Source: CAZUGA01 sp964626505 (GTDB taxonomy: Bacteria; Pseudomonadota; Gammaproteobacteria; Methylococcales; UBA1147). Taken from it: 35,351 nucleotides of DNA. Shown here in pieces: positions 7,995 to 17,124 of this stretch. A program made the translations under genes and the position numbers. Below the pieces are notes generated by a model, which was not told where the DNA came from, did not search any database, and saw only the letters and a program-made list of their open reading frames with translations. The stretch's first letter is position 1, and each line of letters starts with the position of its first letter. The DNA is taken from positions 1 through 35,351 of the forward strand of contig CAZVFR010000001.1 of the NCBI GenBank assembly GCA_964626505.1, in the 5' to 3' direction.

Positions 7995-8789
7995 ATGAGT
8001 ATAACGCTTAAAACTGCCGAAGAAATCGAACTCATGCGCATATCAGGCCAATTGGCGGCCGATGTTTTGGAGATGATCGAGCCGCATGTTGTTCCCGGCA
8101 TCACAACGGAAGAATTAGACAATATCTGCCATGAATATATCGTGGACGTACAACAAGCCATACCCGCACCACTGAATTATCGCGGCTTTCCAAAATCCAT
8201 TTGCACATCAATTAATCATCAAGTGTGCCACGGTATACCTGGCAAAAAGAAATTACGCAACGGCGATATTGTCAATATCGACATAACTGTTATCAAAAAC
8301 AAATACCATGGCGATACCAGTAAAATGTTTACCGTCGGCAAAGCACTGCCTCACGCCAAAAAATTAATTGATATAACCCAGCAAGCTTTGTATGTAGGTA
8401 TAAATAAGGTGAAACCCGGCGCATGTCTTGGCGATATCGGATACGCAATCCAAAAGTACGCAGAATCGCGCCGCTATTCCGTCGTCCGCGAATTTTGCGG
8501 GCATGGCATTGGGAAAATCTTTCACGAAGACCCTCAAATACTGCATTATGGCAAGCAAAATACTGGCTTGGTGCTTGAACCTGGCCTAACCTTTACTATC
8601 GAACCCATGATTAATATTGGGAAACGGAATGTCAAGATCCTGCCGGATGGTTGGACCGCGATTACCAAGGACAGAAGCTTATCCGCGCAATGGGAACATA
8701 CCCTAGCGGTTACTGAAACCGGGTTCGAAATTCTAACCCTACGTAAAGACGAAACAATTGAAAAAGACAACATTAAAATCATCGGTTAA
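7995..8789 (+). CDS. map: Methionine aminopeptidase, type I
   Basis: MetAP removes the initiator methionine from nascent proteins in the cytosol. All five metal ligands of the pita-bread fold are visible: D96, D107, H170, E203 and E234. The GHGIG segment is next to H170. I use the ATG at 7995 (264 aa), because MSITLKTAEEIELMR aligns with the family start. The frame stays open further upstream to a TTG at 7974, but that would add seven unrelated residues. It is divergent from rpsB, a conserved arrangement, and its end overlaps the presumed start of glnD. Confidence 0.97.
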   Translation: MSITLKTAEEIELMRISGQLAADVLEMIEPHVVPGITTEELDNICHEYIVDVQQAIPAPLNYRGFPKSICTSINHQVCHGIPGKKKLRNGDIVNIDITVIKNKYHGDTSKMFTVGKALPHAKKLIDITQQALYVGINKVKPGACLGDIGYAIQKYAESRRYSVVREFCGHGIGKIFHEDPQILHYGKQNTGLVLEPGLTFTIEPMINIGKRNVKILPDGWTAITKDRSLSAQWEHTLAVTETGFEILTLRKDETIEKDNIKIIG

Positions 8790-11403
8790 TCAGGCAGCAT
8801 TCGACACTCCAAAGCCGGCAATTTATTTTAAGGACCTGATTCGTGAACATAACGAACAGTTAGCCGAACAATTCAAAGCCAAAGTTCCCATATTCAGTCT
8901 ATTGCACGCACGTGCTGACCTTATTGATGAAATTCTGATTCAGAGTTGGCAGCATTTCGTATGCACAAATTTGGAAAATTTCGCACTGATTGCCGTCGGT
9001 GGTTACGGTAGGCGAGAACTCCAGCCCTACTCGGATATCGACCTACTCATCCTGCATGATGCGGAAATAGATTCGACGCACATCGCTGCATTGGAAAACT
9101 TTTTGCGCTTCCTTTGGGATACCGGCTTAAAAATAGGCCACAGCGTAAGAACACTGGACGAATGTGAAGACAAGGCACGTGGCGATCAGGTGATACTGAC
9201 CACGCTAATAGAAGCACGGCTACTGTACGGTTCCCCGGCTTTGTTCGACGCCATGCTACAACGTACCGGACCCGATAATATCTGGCCGTCAGGTGATTTT
9301 TTCGAAGCCAAACTAGCCGAACAACATGCGCGCTATATAAAGCATCACGATTCTGCATTCAAACTGGAACCCGATGTAAAAGAAGGCCCCGGAGGTCTCC
9401 GGGACTTACAAATGATCGCGTGGATCAAAAACCGACACTACAGAACCCGAACATTACATGAACTCGTTGCTAACGGCTGTCTGACCGAAGATGAATTTCA
9501 GGAATTGTGCACAGCACAAATATTTCTGTCTGAGGTCCGGTTTGCACTGCAAATATTGACGGACCGCGGCGAAAACCGACTGTTGTTTGACCATCAACGT
9601 GTATTGGCAACCCAATTCGGTTTCAAGGACTCTGGGGAATCCAGTGCTGTAGAACAATTCATGCAGAAATATTACCGAACGGTAATGGGCTTGGAGCGAT
9701 TGAATGAAATGTTACTCCAGCTGTTTCGCGAAATCATCTACCGCGAACACGAACGGTGCGATATCGTGCCGATAAATTCGCGCTTTCAATCGCTGTGTGA
9801 CTACATTGAAGTTACCGACGAAAAGGTATTCGAGCGTCACCCAATAGCGCTGCTGGAAATATTCTCGATTCAACAGCAAATACCCCGGCTAAAGGGGATT
9901 AGAGCATCCACTATACGTTTGATCCGTCAAAATCTACACTTAATCGACAACGAATTCCGGCAAAGCCCACAAGTCACTAAACTATTTATCCAGATACTTG
10001 CTCAGACTCCAGGAATAACGCATCAATTGCGACGTATGAACCGTTACGGAATCCTCGCCGCATACATACCGGCATTTGCAAATATCGTTGGGCGCATCCA
10101 ATACGACTTATTTCATATCTACACGGTAGACCAACATACTCTATTTTTAATTCGAAATTTGCGTCGCTTCGCGTTGGACAAACACAATGACGAACTGCCA
10201 TTCTGTAACGATGTTTTCAGGCTAATTCGCAAGCCGGAACTACTTTATCTCGCGGCCTTGTTTCACGATATTGCGAAAGGTAAAGGTGGTGATCATTCAG
10301 AACTCGGCGAAACCGTCGCCAGCAATTTCTGTCAACAGCACCAGCTCACGGAACACGAAACCGAGCTTGTAGCTTGGTTGGTGCGCAACCATTTGGTTAT
10401 GTCAATGGCCGCGCAACGCAAAGATTTGAGCGACCCCGACGTAATTCACGAATTTGCAACGCTGGTCGGCAGTTTGGAACGTTTGAATTACCTCTACCTG
10501 CTAACCGTTGCCGATATCCGTGCAACCAACCCGAGCATGTGGAATGCTTGGAAAGACTCTTTACTTAAACAACTTTATACGTCCACGCACAAAACCCTGC
10601 ACCGCGGATTGGACAACCCGGTTGAAAAAACACGCACCATACAAAGTGCCCAAAACGAAGCCTTCAAAATATTGATCAAACTTGGAATGACGGAGCAAAC
10701 AATCTATGCGGTCTGGCGAATGCTGGAATCCGACTATTTTCTGCGTTATTCCGTGGATGAAGCCGTCTGGCATACCATTGCCATTTCTTCGTGCGCCGCT
10801 AGCGATTTTCCTTTGGTTTTTTTAAGACCCCACGACCAACGCGGTAGCGCAGAAATATTTTTGTATACCGAAGACAAACAAGCGCTTTTTTACCAAAGCA
10901 CGGCGCTGTTGGATCAATTGGGCCTGACAATTCTGGACGCCAGAATTATTACGACCAAACACGGTTTGGTTTTGAACAGTTACCAGATCCTGGAGCAAAC
11001 CGGTGAACCAATTCTGGACCTTGCCCGCGAACATGATATCTGTATTCGACTGCGCAAACACCTGCTTGATCCGCATAATTCAAACTTTCAAGTCATTCGC
11101 CGAGAAGACCGACAAGTCAGGCATTTTCCCATTAAACCCGAGATAAACTTCGATATCGAACCCCAACGCCTTTACACTGTACTCGAACTTGCGGCAGCAG
11201 ACCGCCCAGGCCTGTTATCTAAGGTTGGCAAGGTTTTTAGCGACCTGAAGATTCAACTACACCGGGCAAAAATTACCACTGTCGGTAGTCGTGCGGAAGA
11301 TGTTTTCTATATCAGTGAAGAAGATAGCGGAAAAATTGAGTCGGATTTACGCAAACAGGAAATCAAACAACTTATTATAGATTCGATTACTCAGGTCGGT
11401 TAA
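8758..11403 (+). CDS. glnD: Bifunctional uridylyltransferase/uridylyl-removing enzyme (PII-UTase)
   Basis: GlnD senses glutamine and adds UMP to, or removes it from, PII proteins, setting nitrogen assimilation. The nucleotidyltransferase motif GGYGRRE is at residues 81-87, with catalytic D93 and D95. The HD phosphohydrolase domain has LFHDIAKG around H503-D504. Two C-terminal ACT domains (about 695-765 and 805-875) bind glutamine. At 881 aa it is full length. The only start that keeps the whole N-terminal region is a TTG at 8758, which overlaps the map coding end by 32 bases. No strong ribosome site is visible, so the exact start is uncertain and coupling to map is likely. Confidence 0.95.
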   Translation: MKKTTLKSSVNQAAFDTPKPAIYFKDLIREHNEQLAEQFKAKVPIFSLLHARADLIDEILIQSWQHFVCTNLENFALIAVGGYGRRELQPYSDIDLLILHDAEIDSTHIAALENFLRFLWDTGLKIGHSVRTLDECEDKARGDQVILTTLIEARLLYGSPALFDAMLQRTGPDNIWPSGDFFEAKLAEQHARYIKHHDSAFKLEPDVKEGPGGLRDLQMIAWIKNRHYRTRTLHELVANGCLTEDEFQELCTAQIFLSEVRFALQILTDRGENRLLFDHQRVLATQFGFKDSGESSAVEQFMQKYYRTVMGLERLNEMLLQLFREIIYREHERCDIVPINSRFQSLCDYIEVTDEKVFERHPIALLEIFSIQQQIPRLKGIRASTIRLIRQNLHLIDNEFRQSPQVTKLFIQILAQTPGITHQLRRMNRYGILAAYIPAFANIVGRIQYDLFHIYTVDQHTLFLIRNLRRFALDKHNDELPFCNDVFRLIRKPELLYLAALFHDIAKGKGGDHSELGETVASNFCQQHQLTEHETELVAWLVRNHLVMSMAAQRKDLSDPDVIHEFATLVGSLERLNYLYLLTVADIRATNPSMWNAWKDSLLKQLYTSTHKTLHRGLDNPVEKTRTIQSAQNEAFKILIKLGMTEQTIYAVWRMLESDYFLRYSVDEAVWHTIAISSCAASDFPLVFLRPHDQRGSAEIFLYTEDKQALFYQSTALLDQLGLTILDARIITTKHGLVLNSYQILEQTGEPILDLAREHDICIRLRKHLLDPHNSNFQVIRREDRQVRHFPIKPEINFDIEPQRLYTVLELAAADRPGLLSKVGKVFSDLKIQLHRAKITTVGSRAEDVFYISEEDSGKIESDLRKQEIKQLIIDSITQVG

Positions 11404-11419
11404 TTTCAGGGTACTTCTA

Positions 11420-11812
11420 TTAAGAGGCTTCCTTCAGCCTCATATTTATAAATTCGCCCAGATTTGAGAAGCTTTTCTCATCGAGGTCGAGGTATTTCAT
11501 ACCGACCTGAAATCTATCCCTTGCAACCCGTCGCGAAAATGCCAGCAAACACCGCGCTTTGATCGCATGGGATTTGTTTCCCGAAATCGGTATATCGATG
11601 CAAATATCCGCTTCTATCGGCCGCCCGTTTTGAGTCCATTGTCCGCAAGGGGTCAAAATATCGCGCTCAGCCCAATTGCATTGCAATTTCAATCCCGTAC
11701 TCGAAGTATCCAATACATTCAATTTTAGTTTGATACCGCTATCGCAAGTCACATTTGCCACTAGGTTAGCATTGACTCTCGGGTATCTTCTTTTTTCAAA
11801 TTTTTTTGGCAC
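11420..11812 (-). CDS. PilZ-domain protein
   Basis: This is a single PilZ domain of 130 aa, probably a cytosolic c-di-GMP receptor. The binding signature is present: RRYPR (residues 8-12) for the RxxxR part and DTSSTG (35-40) for the D/NxSxxG part. A beta-barrel core and a short C-terminal helix follow. The start is GTG with a weak AAGAG site. It is convergent with glnD and 17 bases from its stop. The target of the protein cannot be read from context. The window's EAL protein lies 19 kb away. Confidence 0.85.
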   Translation of the reverse strand: MPKKFEKRRYPRVNANLVANVTCDSGIKLKLNVLDTSSTGLKLQCNWAERDILTPCGQWTQNGRPIEADICIDIPISGNKSHAIKARCLLAFSRRVARDRFQVGMKYLDLDEKSFSNLGEFINMRLKEAS

Positions 11813-11873
11813 GACTCTTTCAGCTTATTTATTTACAACCTATTAAGGGAATATAGCAGATTTACATATAAGG

Positions 11874-11908
11874 TTAAGGGTCCGGCACAAAATGTGAGAC
11901 ACCCTTAA
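11874..11908. repeat. Inverted repeat upstream of the M48 protease gene
   Basis: TTAAGGGT (11874-11881) is matched by ACCCTTAA (11901-11908), and the loop contains a smaller CACA-AAA-TGTG hairpin. It lies in the divergent gap between the PilZ and M48 genes. No T-tract follows. An operator or a leftover of a mobile repeat are both possible. Confidence 0.4.
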
Positions 11909-12010
11909 GACTTTATTCTGTTCCATGCAACACTATTTGCATTTCTAACCCACCGGATAGGTCTGATATCATAAAACCTGAATTAAGCTATAAAACGACG
12001 AAAACTTAAC

Positions 12011-12802
12011 ATGTACCAAACAAACTTTGTCGCAAAATATTTACTCCTTGCCGGCCTGGTTATTTTTTCAGGTTGTTCCACTTCACCTTTGGGTCGCAGC
12101 CAATTTACGATGATGCCCGAAGATCAAATGGATCAGATGGGAATTCAGGCGTTTGAAAATCAAAAAAAGAAGCTGCCGATTTCCAAAGATCCAGCAGCCA
12201 ACCGGCTAATTCGCTGTGTCTCAAATTCGCTGACCAAGCAAGTCAAAGGGCGTTGGGAAATTGTCGTGTTTGAAGAAGCTTCACCTAACGCTTTCGCCTT
12301 ACCGGGCGGCAAGATTGGGGTGCACACGGGTTTACTTAAAGTCGCGCGGAACCAGCATCAATTGGCCGCTGTCATAGGACACGAAATCGCCCACGTGCTG
12401 GCTCAGCACAGCAATGAACGCGTATCCCAACAATTTGCGGTGCAAAGCGGCTTGTCACTTACACAAGCATTGGCTGGCGCCACCACGGGAACCGGACAAG
12501 CTTTAATGGGCTTACTGGGGGTCGGTGCGCAATATGGAATACTCATGCCCTATGGCCGGTCCCAGGAAAGCGAAGCTGATTTACTCGGCTTGGATCTTAT
12601 GTCAGATGCTGGTTTTGACCCCAAAGAAAGCGTTGACCTATGGATTAATATGGGCAAAGCCAGCCGTGGTAAAACGCCGGAATTCTTATCCACACACCCC
12701 TCTCATGGGACCCGGATCGAGGACTTAAAAAAGCGCATGCCGTCAGCGCTAAGAAAATGGAATCGAGCTCAGACGCAAGGTAAACGGCCGCAATGCCAGT
12801 GA
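12011..12802 (+). CDS. M48-family zinc metalloprotease, outer-membrane lipoprotein type
   Basis: This is a secreted metallopeptidase of the LoiP/YcaL kind (M48B/C), likely anchored at the inner face of the outer membrane and working in envelope quality control. A signal peptide ends in the lipobox FSGC with C22 as the lipidation site. The zinc motif HEIAH is at residues 124-128, and the third ligand is E188 in SQESEADLLG. There are no TPR repeats as in BepA; the protein ends soon after the catalytic domain (263 aa). It is a single gene with a divergent upstream neighbour. A large nested hairpin follows its stop. Confidence 0.9.
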   Translation: MYQTNFVAKYLLLAGLVIFSGCSTSPLGRSQFTMMPEDQMDQMGIQAFENQKKKLPISKDPAANRLIRCVSNSLTKQVKGRWEIVVFEEASPNAFALPGGKIGVHTGLLKVARNQHQLAAVIGHEIAHVLAQHSNERVSQQFAVQSGLSLTQALAGATTGTGQALMGLLGVGAQYGILMPYGRSQESEADLLGLDLMSDAGFDPKESVDLWINMGKASRGKTPEFLSTHPSHGTRIEDLKKRMPSALRKWNRAQTQGKRPQCQ

Positions 12803-12809
12803 CTTACTC

Positions 12810-12880
12810 GTACTTCGTCCAGGTACACTTAACGGGTTCAAAGCCAAGCTGAACCCGACAATGCACCCTAGACGGAGTAC
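12810..12880. repeat. Nested hairpin between the M48 protease gene and dapC
   Basis: The outer arm GTACTTCGTC (12810-12819) pairs with GACGGAGTAC (12871-12880) over 10 bp with one T-G wobble on the plus strand. The inner arm CGGGTTCA (12833-12840) pairs perfectly with TGAACCCG (12850-12857). The structure starts eight bases after the protease stop. It has no T-tract, so it is either a processing/stability structure at the mRNA 3' end or an unknown repeat. Confidence 0.55.
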
Positions 12881-12907
12881 TTAGACAGGCCAACCCGAAT
12901 TTCTAGT

Positions 12908-12936
12908 CAGACAGTTTGGCTTTCACATGCGATAAT
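12908..12936 (+). promoter_or_regulatory. dapC promoter, extended -10
   Basis: The extended -10 TGCGATAAT ends at 12936. CAGACA (12908-12913) stands 17 bases upstream as the -35 (four of six match). Transcription would begin near 12943, about 38 bases before the dapC ATG. This is the only good promoter seen before the dapC-dapD-yffB-dapE run. Confidence 0.55.
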
Positions 12937-12980
12937 GCGGCGCAAAAGCCGACTCAGCCGATACATCACACTCACATTTA

Positions 12981-14177
12981 ATGAACCCGCAGCTTTCCAG
13001 ACTTCATCCGTACCCGTTTGAAAAACTCCGCCAGCTTAACAAGGGAATAAACCCACCCAGTGGTATATACCCTATCGCATTATCATTGGGCGAACCCCAA
13101 CATGCTACACCAGGATTTATTGGTGAAAAATTAGCCGGCCAATTGGATACGCTGACTCAATATCCGTCCACCAAGGGTATTCTGGAATTAAGAGAAACAA
13201 TCCGAAACTGGCTGATCCAACGCTTCGATTTGCCCGTCGCTTCGCTTAATGCCGAGCAGCACATACTGCCTCTGAGCGGCACCCGAGAAGGCTTGTATTC
13301 ATTCGCTCAGTGTGTCGTTGACCGCAGTCAAAATGCGATCGTGGCAATGCCCAATCCTTTTTATCAAATCTATGAAGGCGCTGCATTACTGGCCGGTGCG
13401 GAACCTTATTATCTGAATACTGAACCGGCTACAGAATTCCTACCCGATTTTGGGTCCGTGCCCGAATCGATATGGTCGCGTTGCCAGCTTCTCTACATCT
13501 GTACGCCCGGCAACCCAACTGGAGCAACAATGAGCATGTTCGCATTGCAACAACTCATTGAGCTTGCAATACGCCACGACTTTATAATCGCATCGGATGA
13601 GTGTTATTCCGAAATCTATAGCGATGAATCAAAACCGCCGACGGGACTTTTACAAGCGTCAGCTGCGATGGGCAGCAATGCGTATCAAAACTGTGTCGTC
13701 TTCCACAGTCTCTCTAAGCGCTCAAACGCACCTGGCCTACGCTCTGGATTTATAGCCGGCAACGCGTCAATATTGGCGAATTACGCGCTCTACAGAACTT
13801 ATCATGGCTGCGCGATGCCCGTATACTGTCAAATGGCCAGCATCAAAGCTTGGTCAGACGAATCTCATGTTCGGCAAAACCGCGACCTGTACCGGGAAAA
13901 GTTTCGCGCTGTCGCGGAAATTCTGGACACGGTCTGGCCTCTGGAAATACCGCCCGCGAGCTTTTATCTTTGGCCCGAAACGCCAATTGATGATACCGAA
14001 TTTGCGCGACGCTTATACCAGCAAGAAAACGTCATGGTACTTCCGGGCAGCTTTTTATCGCGCCCTGTCAACCAAGTTGATCCGGGGAAGAATCGCATAC
14101 GTATCGCTCTGGTTCCAAGTTTGGATGATTGCGTAGAAGCCGCAAATCGTATAAAGAATGTCATCCGTAGTTTATAA
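12981..14177 (+). CDS. dapC: N-succinyldiaminopimelate aminotransferase
   Basis: This PLP-dependent fold-type I aminotransferase converts N-succinyl-2-amino-6-ketopimelate to N-succinyl-LL-diaminopimelate in lysine and peptidoglycan precursor synthesis. The PLP lysine is K246 in FHSLSKRSN, followed by PGLRSGF. The cofactor-binding CTPGNPTG and ASDECYSEIY segments are clear. At 398 aa it has normal length. The family includes many aminotransferases; the DapC assignment is supported by the directly adjacent dapD and by dapE two genes on. It begins with ATG and lies 19 bases before dapD. Confidence 0.92.
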   Translation: MNPQLSRLHPYPFEKLRQLNKGINPPSGIYPIALSLGEPQHATPGFIGEKLAGQLDTLTQYPSTKGILELRETIRNWLIQRFDLPVASLNAEQHILPLSGTREGLYSFAQCVVDRSQNAIVAMPNPFYQIYEGAALLAGAEPYYLNTEPATEFLPDFGSVPESIWSRCQLLYICTPGNPTGATMSMFALQQLIELAIRHDFIIASDECYSEIYSDESKPPTGLLQASAAMGSNAYQNCVVFHSLSKRSNAPGLRSGFIAGNASILANYALYRTYHGCAMPVYCQMASIKAWSDESHVRQNRDLYREKFRAVAEILDTVWPLEIPPASFYLWPETPIDDTEFARRLYQQENVMVLPGSFLSRPVNQVDPGKNRIRIALVPSLDDCVEAANRIKNVIRSL

Positions 14178-14196
14178 ATATAACGTAGGAGAAATC

Positions 14197-15015
14197 ATGT
14201 CTGAATTAGAAAACATTATCAACAGCGCGTTCGAAGATAGGAACGAAATTAGCCCAGCTACTGTATCCGACAGTGTGAAATCCGCGGTACATGAAGCTTT
14301 GCAACTACTGGACAGTGGCCAAGCCCGCGTTGCGGAGAAGAAAGACGGCGACTGGATAGTCAACCAATGGCTAAAAAAAGCTGTGCTCTTGTCATTCCGT
14401 ATTTCCGAAAACCGCGTGATGGACGGCGGTGTAACTCGCTATTATGATAAGGTCGAAACCAAATTTTCTACATTCGGCCCCGATGATTTTCAGCGTACAG
14501 GTGCTCGTATTGTTCCGCCCGCAATGGTCCGTGCAGGCGCCTACATCGCACCCAACGCGGTGTTAATGCCCAGTTACGTAAATATAGGTGCTTATGTCGA
14601 TAGCGGCACCATGGTAGACACGTGGGCAACCGTTGGTTCCTGCGCTCAAATTGGCAAAAATGTGCATCTTTCCGGCGGTGTCGGGATTGGGGGCGTTCTC
14701 GAGCCCTTGCAAGCAGCGCCAACCATTATTGAAGACAACTGCTTTATTGGTGCGCGCTCAGAAGTTGTTGAAGGTGTTATCGTCGAACAAGGATCGGTTA
14801 TATCCATGGGCGTATACATCGGGCAAAGCACCAAGATCTACAACCGCATGACCGGAGAAACCAGCTACGGCCGCATTCCAGCAGGCTCAGTGGTCGTTTC
14901 AGGTAATTTGCCGGCTAGCGACGGCACTCACAGCTTGTATTGCGCGGTAATTATCAAACAGGTCGACGAACGTACACGTGGCAAGGTTGGAATCAATGAA
15001 TTATTGCGCGACTAA
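14197..15015 (+). CDS. dapD: 2,3,4,5-tetrahydropyridine-2,6-dicarboxylate N-succinyltransferase
   Basis: DapD is a trimeric left-handed beta-helix acyltransferase that succinylates tetrahydrodipicolinate using succinyl-CoA. The hexapeptide-repeat region runs from about residue 100 to 230 (for example GAYIAPNAVLMPSYVNIGAY and GVGIGGVLEPLQ). I chose the ATG at 14197 (272 aa) because it has an excellent ribosome site, TAGGAG five bases before ATG, and matches the family length. The frame continues upstream into the dapC end but without such a site. Confidence 0.96.
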   Translation: MSELENIINSAFEDRNEISPATVSDSVKSAVHEALQLLDSGQARVAEKKDGDWIVNQWLKKAVLLSFRISENRVMDGGVTRYYDKVETKFSTFGPDDFQRTGARIVPPAMVRAGAYIAPNAVLMPSYVNIGAYVDSGTMVDTWATVGSCAQIGKNVHLSGGVGIGGVLEPLQAAPTIIEDNCFIGARSEVVEGVIVEQGSVISMGVYIGQSTKIYNRMTGETSYGRIPAGSVVVSGNLPASDGTHSLYCAVIIKQVDERTRGKVGINELLRD

Positions 15016-15054
15016 GGCTATTCATCCCGGTATTTATATTGGAGCGGTTCGACC

Positions 15055-15396
15055 ATGTTGAAACTTTACGGCATCAAAAACTGCGATACAGTTAAACGTG
15101 CGCGTCGTTGGCTGGAACAAAACAGCATCGAGTACGGCTTTCATGACTATAGAGTTGACGGTTTGAGCCCCGAACTGTTAGATAGTTTTGAATCCAAACT
15201 GGGTTGGGACGCCATGCTCAACCGACGCAGCACCAGCTGGCGGCAACTTTCCGATACAGACCGACAAGAGCTCAACTCCGACAAGGCCAAAAACTTAATG
15301 CTGGCTCAGCCAACCTTGATCAAACGGCCAGTACTGGAAAACGGTAGCGAACTAATTTTGGGCTTCTCACCTGAGTTGTACGAAAATATCCTGTGA
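15055..15396 (+). CDS. yffB: ArsC/Spx-family thioredoxin-fold protein, YffB type
   Basis: This is a 113-aa thioredoxin-fold protein with the N-terminal KNCDT motif and a single active-site cysteine, C10. The RRSTSW and TLIKRPVLE stretches are typical of the ArsC/Spx superfamily. It lacks the usual arsenate reductase operon context. In E. coli and relatives a gene of this type stands directly before dapE, as here. Its cellular role is not settled; a glutathione-dependent thiol reductase has been proposed for YffB. Its stop overlaps the dapE start by four bases (GTGA). GGAG lies about ten bases before ATG. Confidence 0.88.
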   Translation: MLKLYGIKNCDTVKRARRWLEQNSIEYGFHDYRVDGLSPELLDSFESKLGWDAMLNRRSTSWRQLSDTDRQELNSDKAKNLMLAQPTLIKRPVLENGSELILGFSPELYENIL

Positions 15397-16523
15397 CCGA
15401 TACGCTTTCGCTGTTACAGCAACTCATTGCCCGGCCGTCGGTCACGCCCGACGATGCCGGGTGCATGGAACTCCTGTGCGATCACCTCACACCATTCGGT
15501 TTTCACGCAGAATTTTTGGATTTTGGAGATACCCGAAATCTATGGTTGCGAAAAGGAACAGCGAAACCCTTATTCGTATTTTTGGGGCATACCGATGTGG
15601 TTCCACCTGGCCCGTTGGAAGCATGGGATTCGCCCCCCTTCGAACCTCAGATCCGCGACGGTTATCTTTATGGACGCGGCGCAGCCGATATGAAATCCGG
15701 CATAGCTGCATTCGTTACGGCATGCCAGCGATTCTGTAATAATACGACCGATATTAACGGTTCGATAGCACTGTTGATTACCAGCGATGAAGAAGGTATC
15801 GCGACCAACGGAACTGTAAAAGTAATCGAAACCCTGGAAGCGCGCAGCGAAAAAATTGACTGGTGCATGATTGGAGAACCATCGAGTACCGGTAAGTTGG
15901 GTGACACGATTAAAGTCGGCCGGCGTGGTTCTCTATGTGGTACCTTGCGCATTTTCGGCACACAAGGTCATGTTGCCTATCCGCATTTAGCCGAAAACCC
16001 AATCCATAGCTTTGCGCCAGCGCTTACCACACTCACCCATGAAGTATGGGATAGCGGTAACGAATATTTCCCGCCCACCAGTTTCCAGATATCGAATATT
16101 CAGGCTGGTACGGGTGCAGAGAATATAATTCCAGGAACAATGGAACTATCTTTCAACCTGCGCTTTTCCAACGAATTGGATGACACAACAATCAAGCGGC
16201 GCGTGCACGCAATACTGGACGAATACACATTCAAATACGAGATTCAGTGGCGACTTTCCGGTCAACCCTTCATTACAACTAAACGTGAGCTAGCCAACGC
16301 GGCGCAAACCGCATTAGAAGAAGTTTTGGGCTACCAGGCAAATTTGGAAACGGGCGGTGGAACGTCGGATGGGCGCTTTGTCGCACCCACCGGGGCACAA
16401 GTTATAGAATTGGGGCCTAGCAATGAAACCATCCACAAAATCAACGAAAAGGTCGCGCTGGATGACCTGGACAAGCTGTCATTGGTATACGAAAGAATTC
16501 TGACCAATCTCATGAGTGGTTGA
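15393..16523 (+). CDS. dapE: Succinyl-diaminopimelate desuccinylase
   Basis: DapE is a dinuclear zinc M20-family hydrolase that releases succinate from N-succinyl-LL-diaminopimelate. Visible metal-site residues are H66 and D68 in GHTDVV, D99 in GRGAADMKSG, the E133-E134 pair in TSDEEG, E162 in MIGEPSS, and the C-terminal histidine in NETIHKINE. The GGGTSDGRF segment is typical. It has 376 aa. The start is GTG, in a GTGA overlap with the yffB stop, so the two are coupled. Its last 14 bases overlap the convergent membrane-protein gene. Confidence 0.96.
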   Translation: MTDTLSLLQQLIARPSVTPDDAGCMELLCDHLTPFGFHAEFLDFGDTRNLWLRKGTAKPLFVFLGHTDVVPPGPLEAWDSPPFEPQIRDGYLYGRGAADMKSGIAAFVTACQRFCNNTTDINGSIALLITSDEEGIATNGTVKVIETLEARSEKIDWCMIGEPSSTGKLGDTIKVGRRGSLCGTLRIFGTQGHVAYPHLAENPIHSFAPALTTLTHEVWDSGNEYFPPTSFQISNIQAGTGAENIIPGTMELSFNLRFSNELDDTTIKRRVHAILDEYTFKYEIQWRLSGQPFITTKRELANAAQTALEEVLGYQANLETGGGTSDGRFVAPTGAQVIELGPSNETIHKINEKVALDDLDKLSLVYERILTNLMSG

Positions 16524-17124
16524 CGGAATCGACAGCTTCTATCCGTCTGCCCCATACCAACAGTCTAATACCCGCGAAACTGGCATATATGACGAGTAAG
16601 GGGTCTATTAGATAATCCCAGAGGTTATTCGACGCATACCAATCCACCGCATAAGCGCCCACGGCCAACGCCAGACAAAAACTTATCAGCGTGTAGGCAC
16701 GAAGCCAGGCGATTATCGCAAGCGCAAACACACAGGCTAAAAATCCGGTTGCCCCGAACCCTAACACATAAGGATCGTAGGAGCCCAAACCCAAAACCAT
16801 GGGATAAAAAACCAGGCCAACCGGCACTACCAGCCCATACACAGCCTTGATCTGAAGGGCTGAACGCGTTAACAAACCAATCACGCGTTGAACTATTGCC
16901 AGACTTAGCAATACCAATGTAGTAATGCTCAGGTCCCCTACCACTCCACGCACATAAACCGCAGCTGAAAAATCCGCAAAGGGTATTACCATCAAAAGGC
17001 CTGTAACCACGCAGAGTAACCAACGCCCATAGCTTGGCAGTCGTTCGATAGGAACACTGCTTGCCGCCCAAGCAATAGCCAAGATCACAACACTCGCCAA
17101 ACCTGTTATATCGTTAAAATTCAT
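16510..17124 (-). CDS. Polytopic membrane protein of unknown function
   Basis: I do not recognise this 204-aa protein. It is strongly hydrophobic, with about six or seven membrane segments (for example WLLCVVTGLLMVIPFADF, VLGFGATGFLACVFALAIIAWL and YTLISFCLALAVGAYAVDWY). It carries no obvious catalytic motif. Its ATG overlaps the TGA of the upstream sialidase-like gene as ATGA, so the two are almost certainly co-translated and may act together in the envelope. Its 3' end overlaps dapE by 14 bases in convergent orientation. Confidence 0.75.
   Translation of the reverse strand: MNFNDITGLASVVILAIAWAASSVPIERLPSYGRWLLCVVTGLLMVIPFADFSAAVYVRGVVGDLSITTLVLLSLAIVQRVIGLLTRSALQIKAVYGLVVPVGLVFYPMVLGLGSYDPYVLGFGATGFLACVFALAIIAWLRAYTLISFCLALAVGAYAVDWYASNNLWDYLIDPLLVIYASFAGIRLLVWGRRIEAVDSVNHS

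Noticed and set aside
12835..12846. GGTTCAAAGCC, which looks like a tRNA T-loop
   Set aside because: No 5-bp T-stem, anticodon arm or acceptor stem can be built around it. The bases are better explained by the CGGGTTCA/TGAACCCG hairpin.
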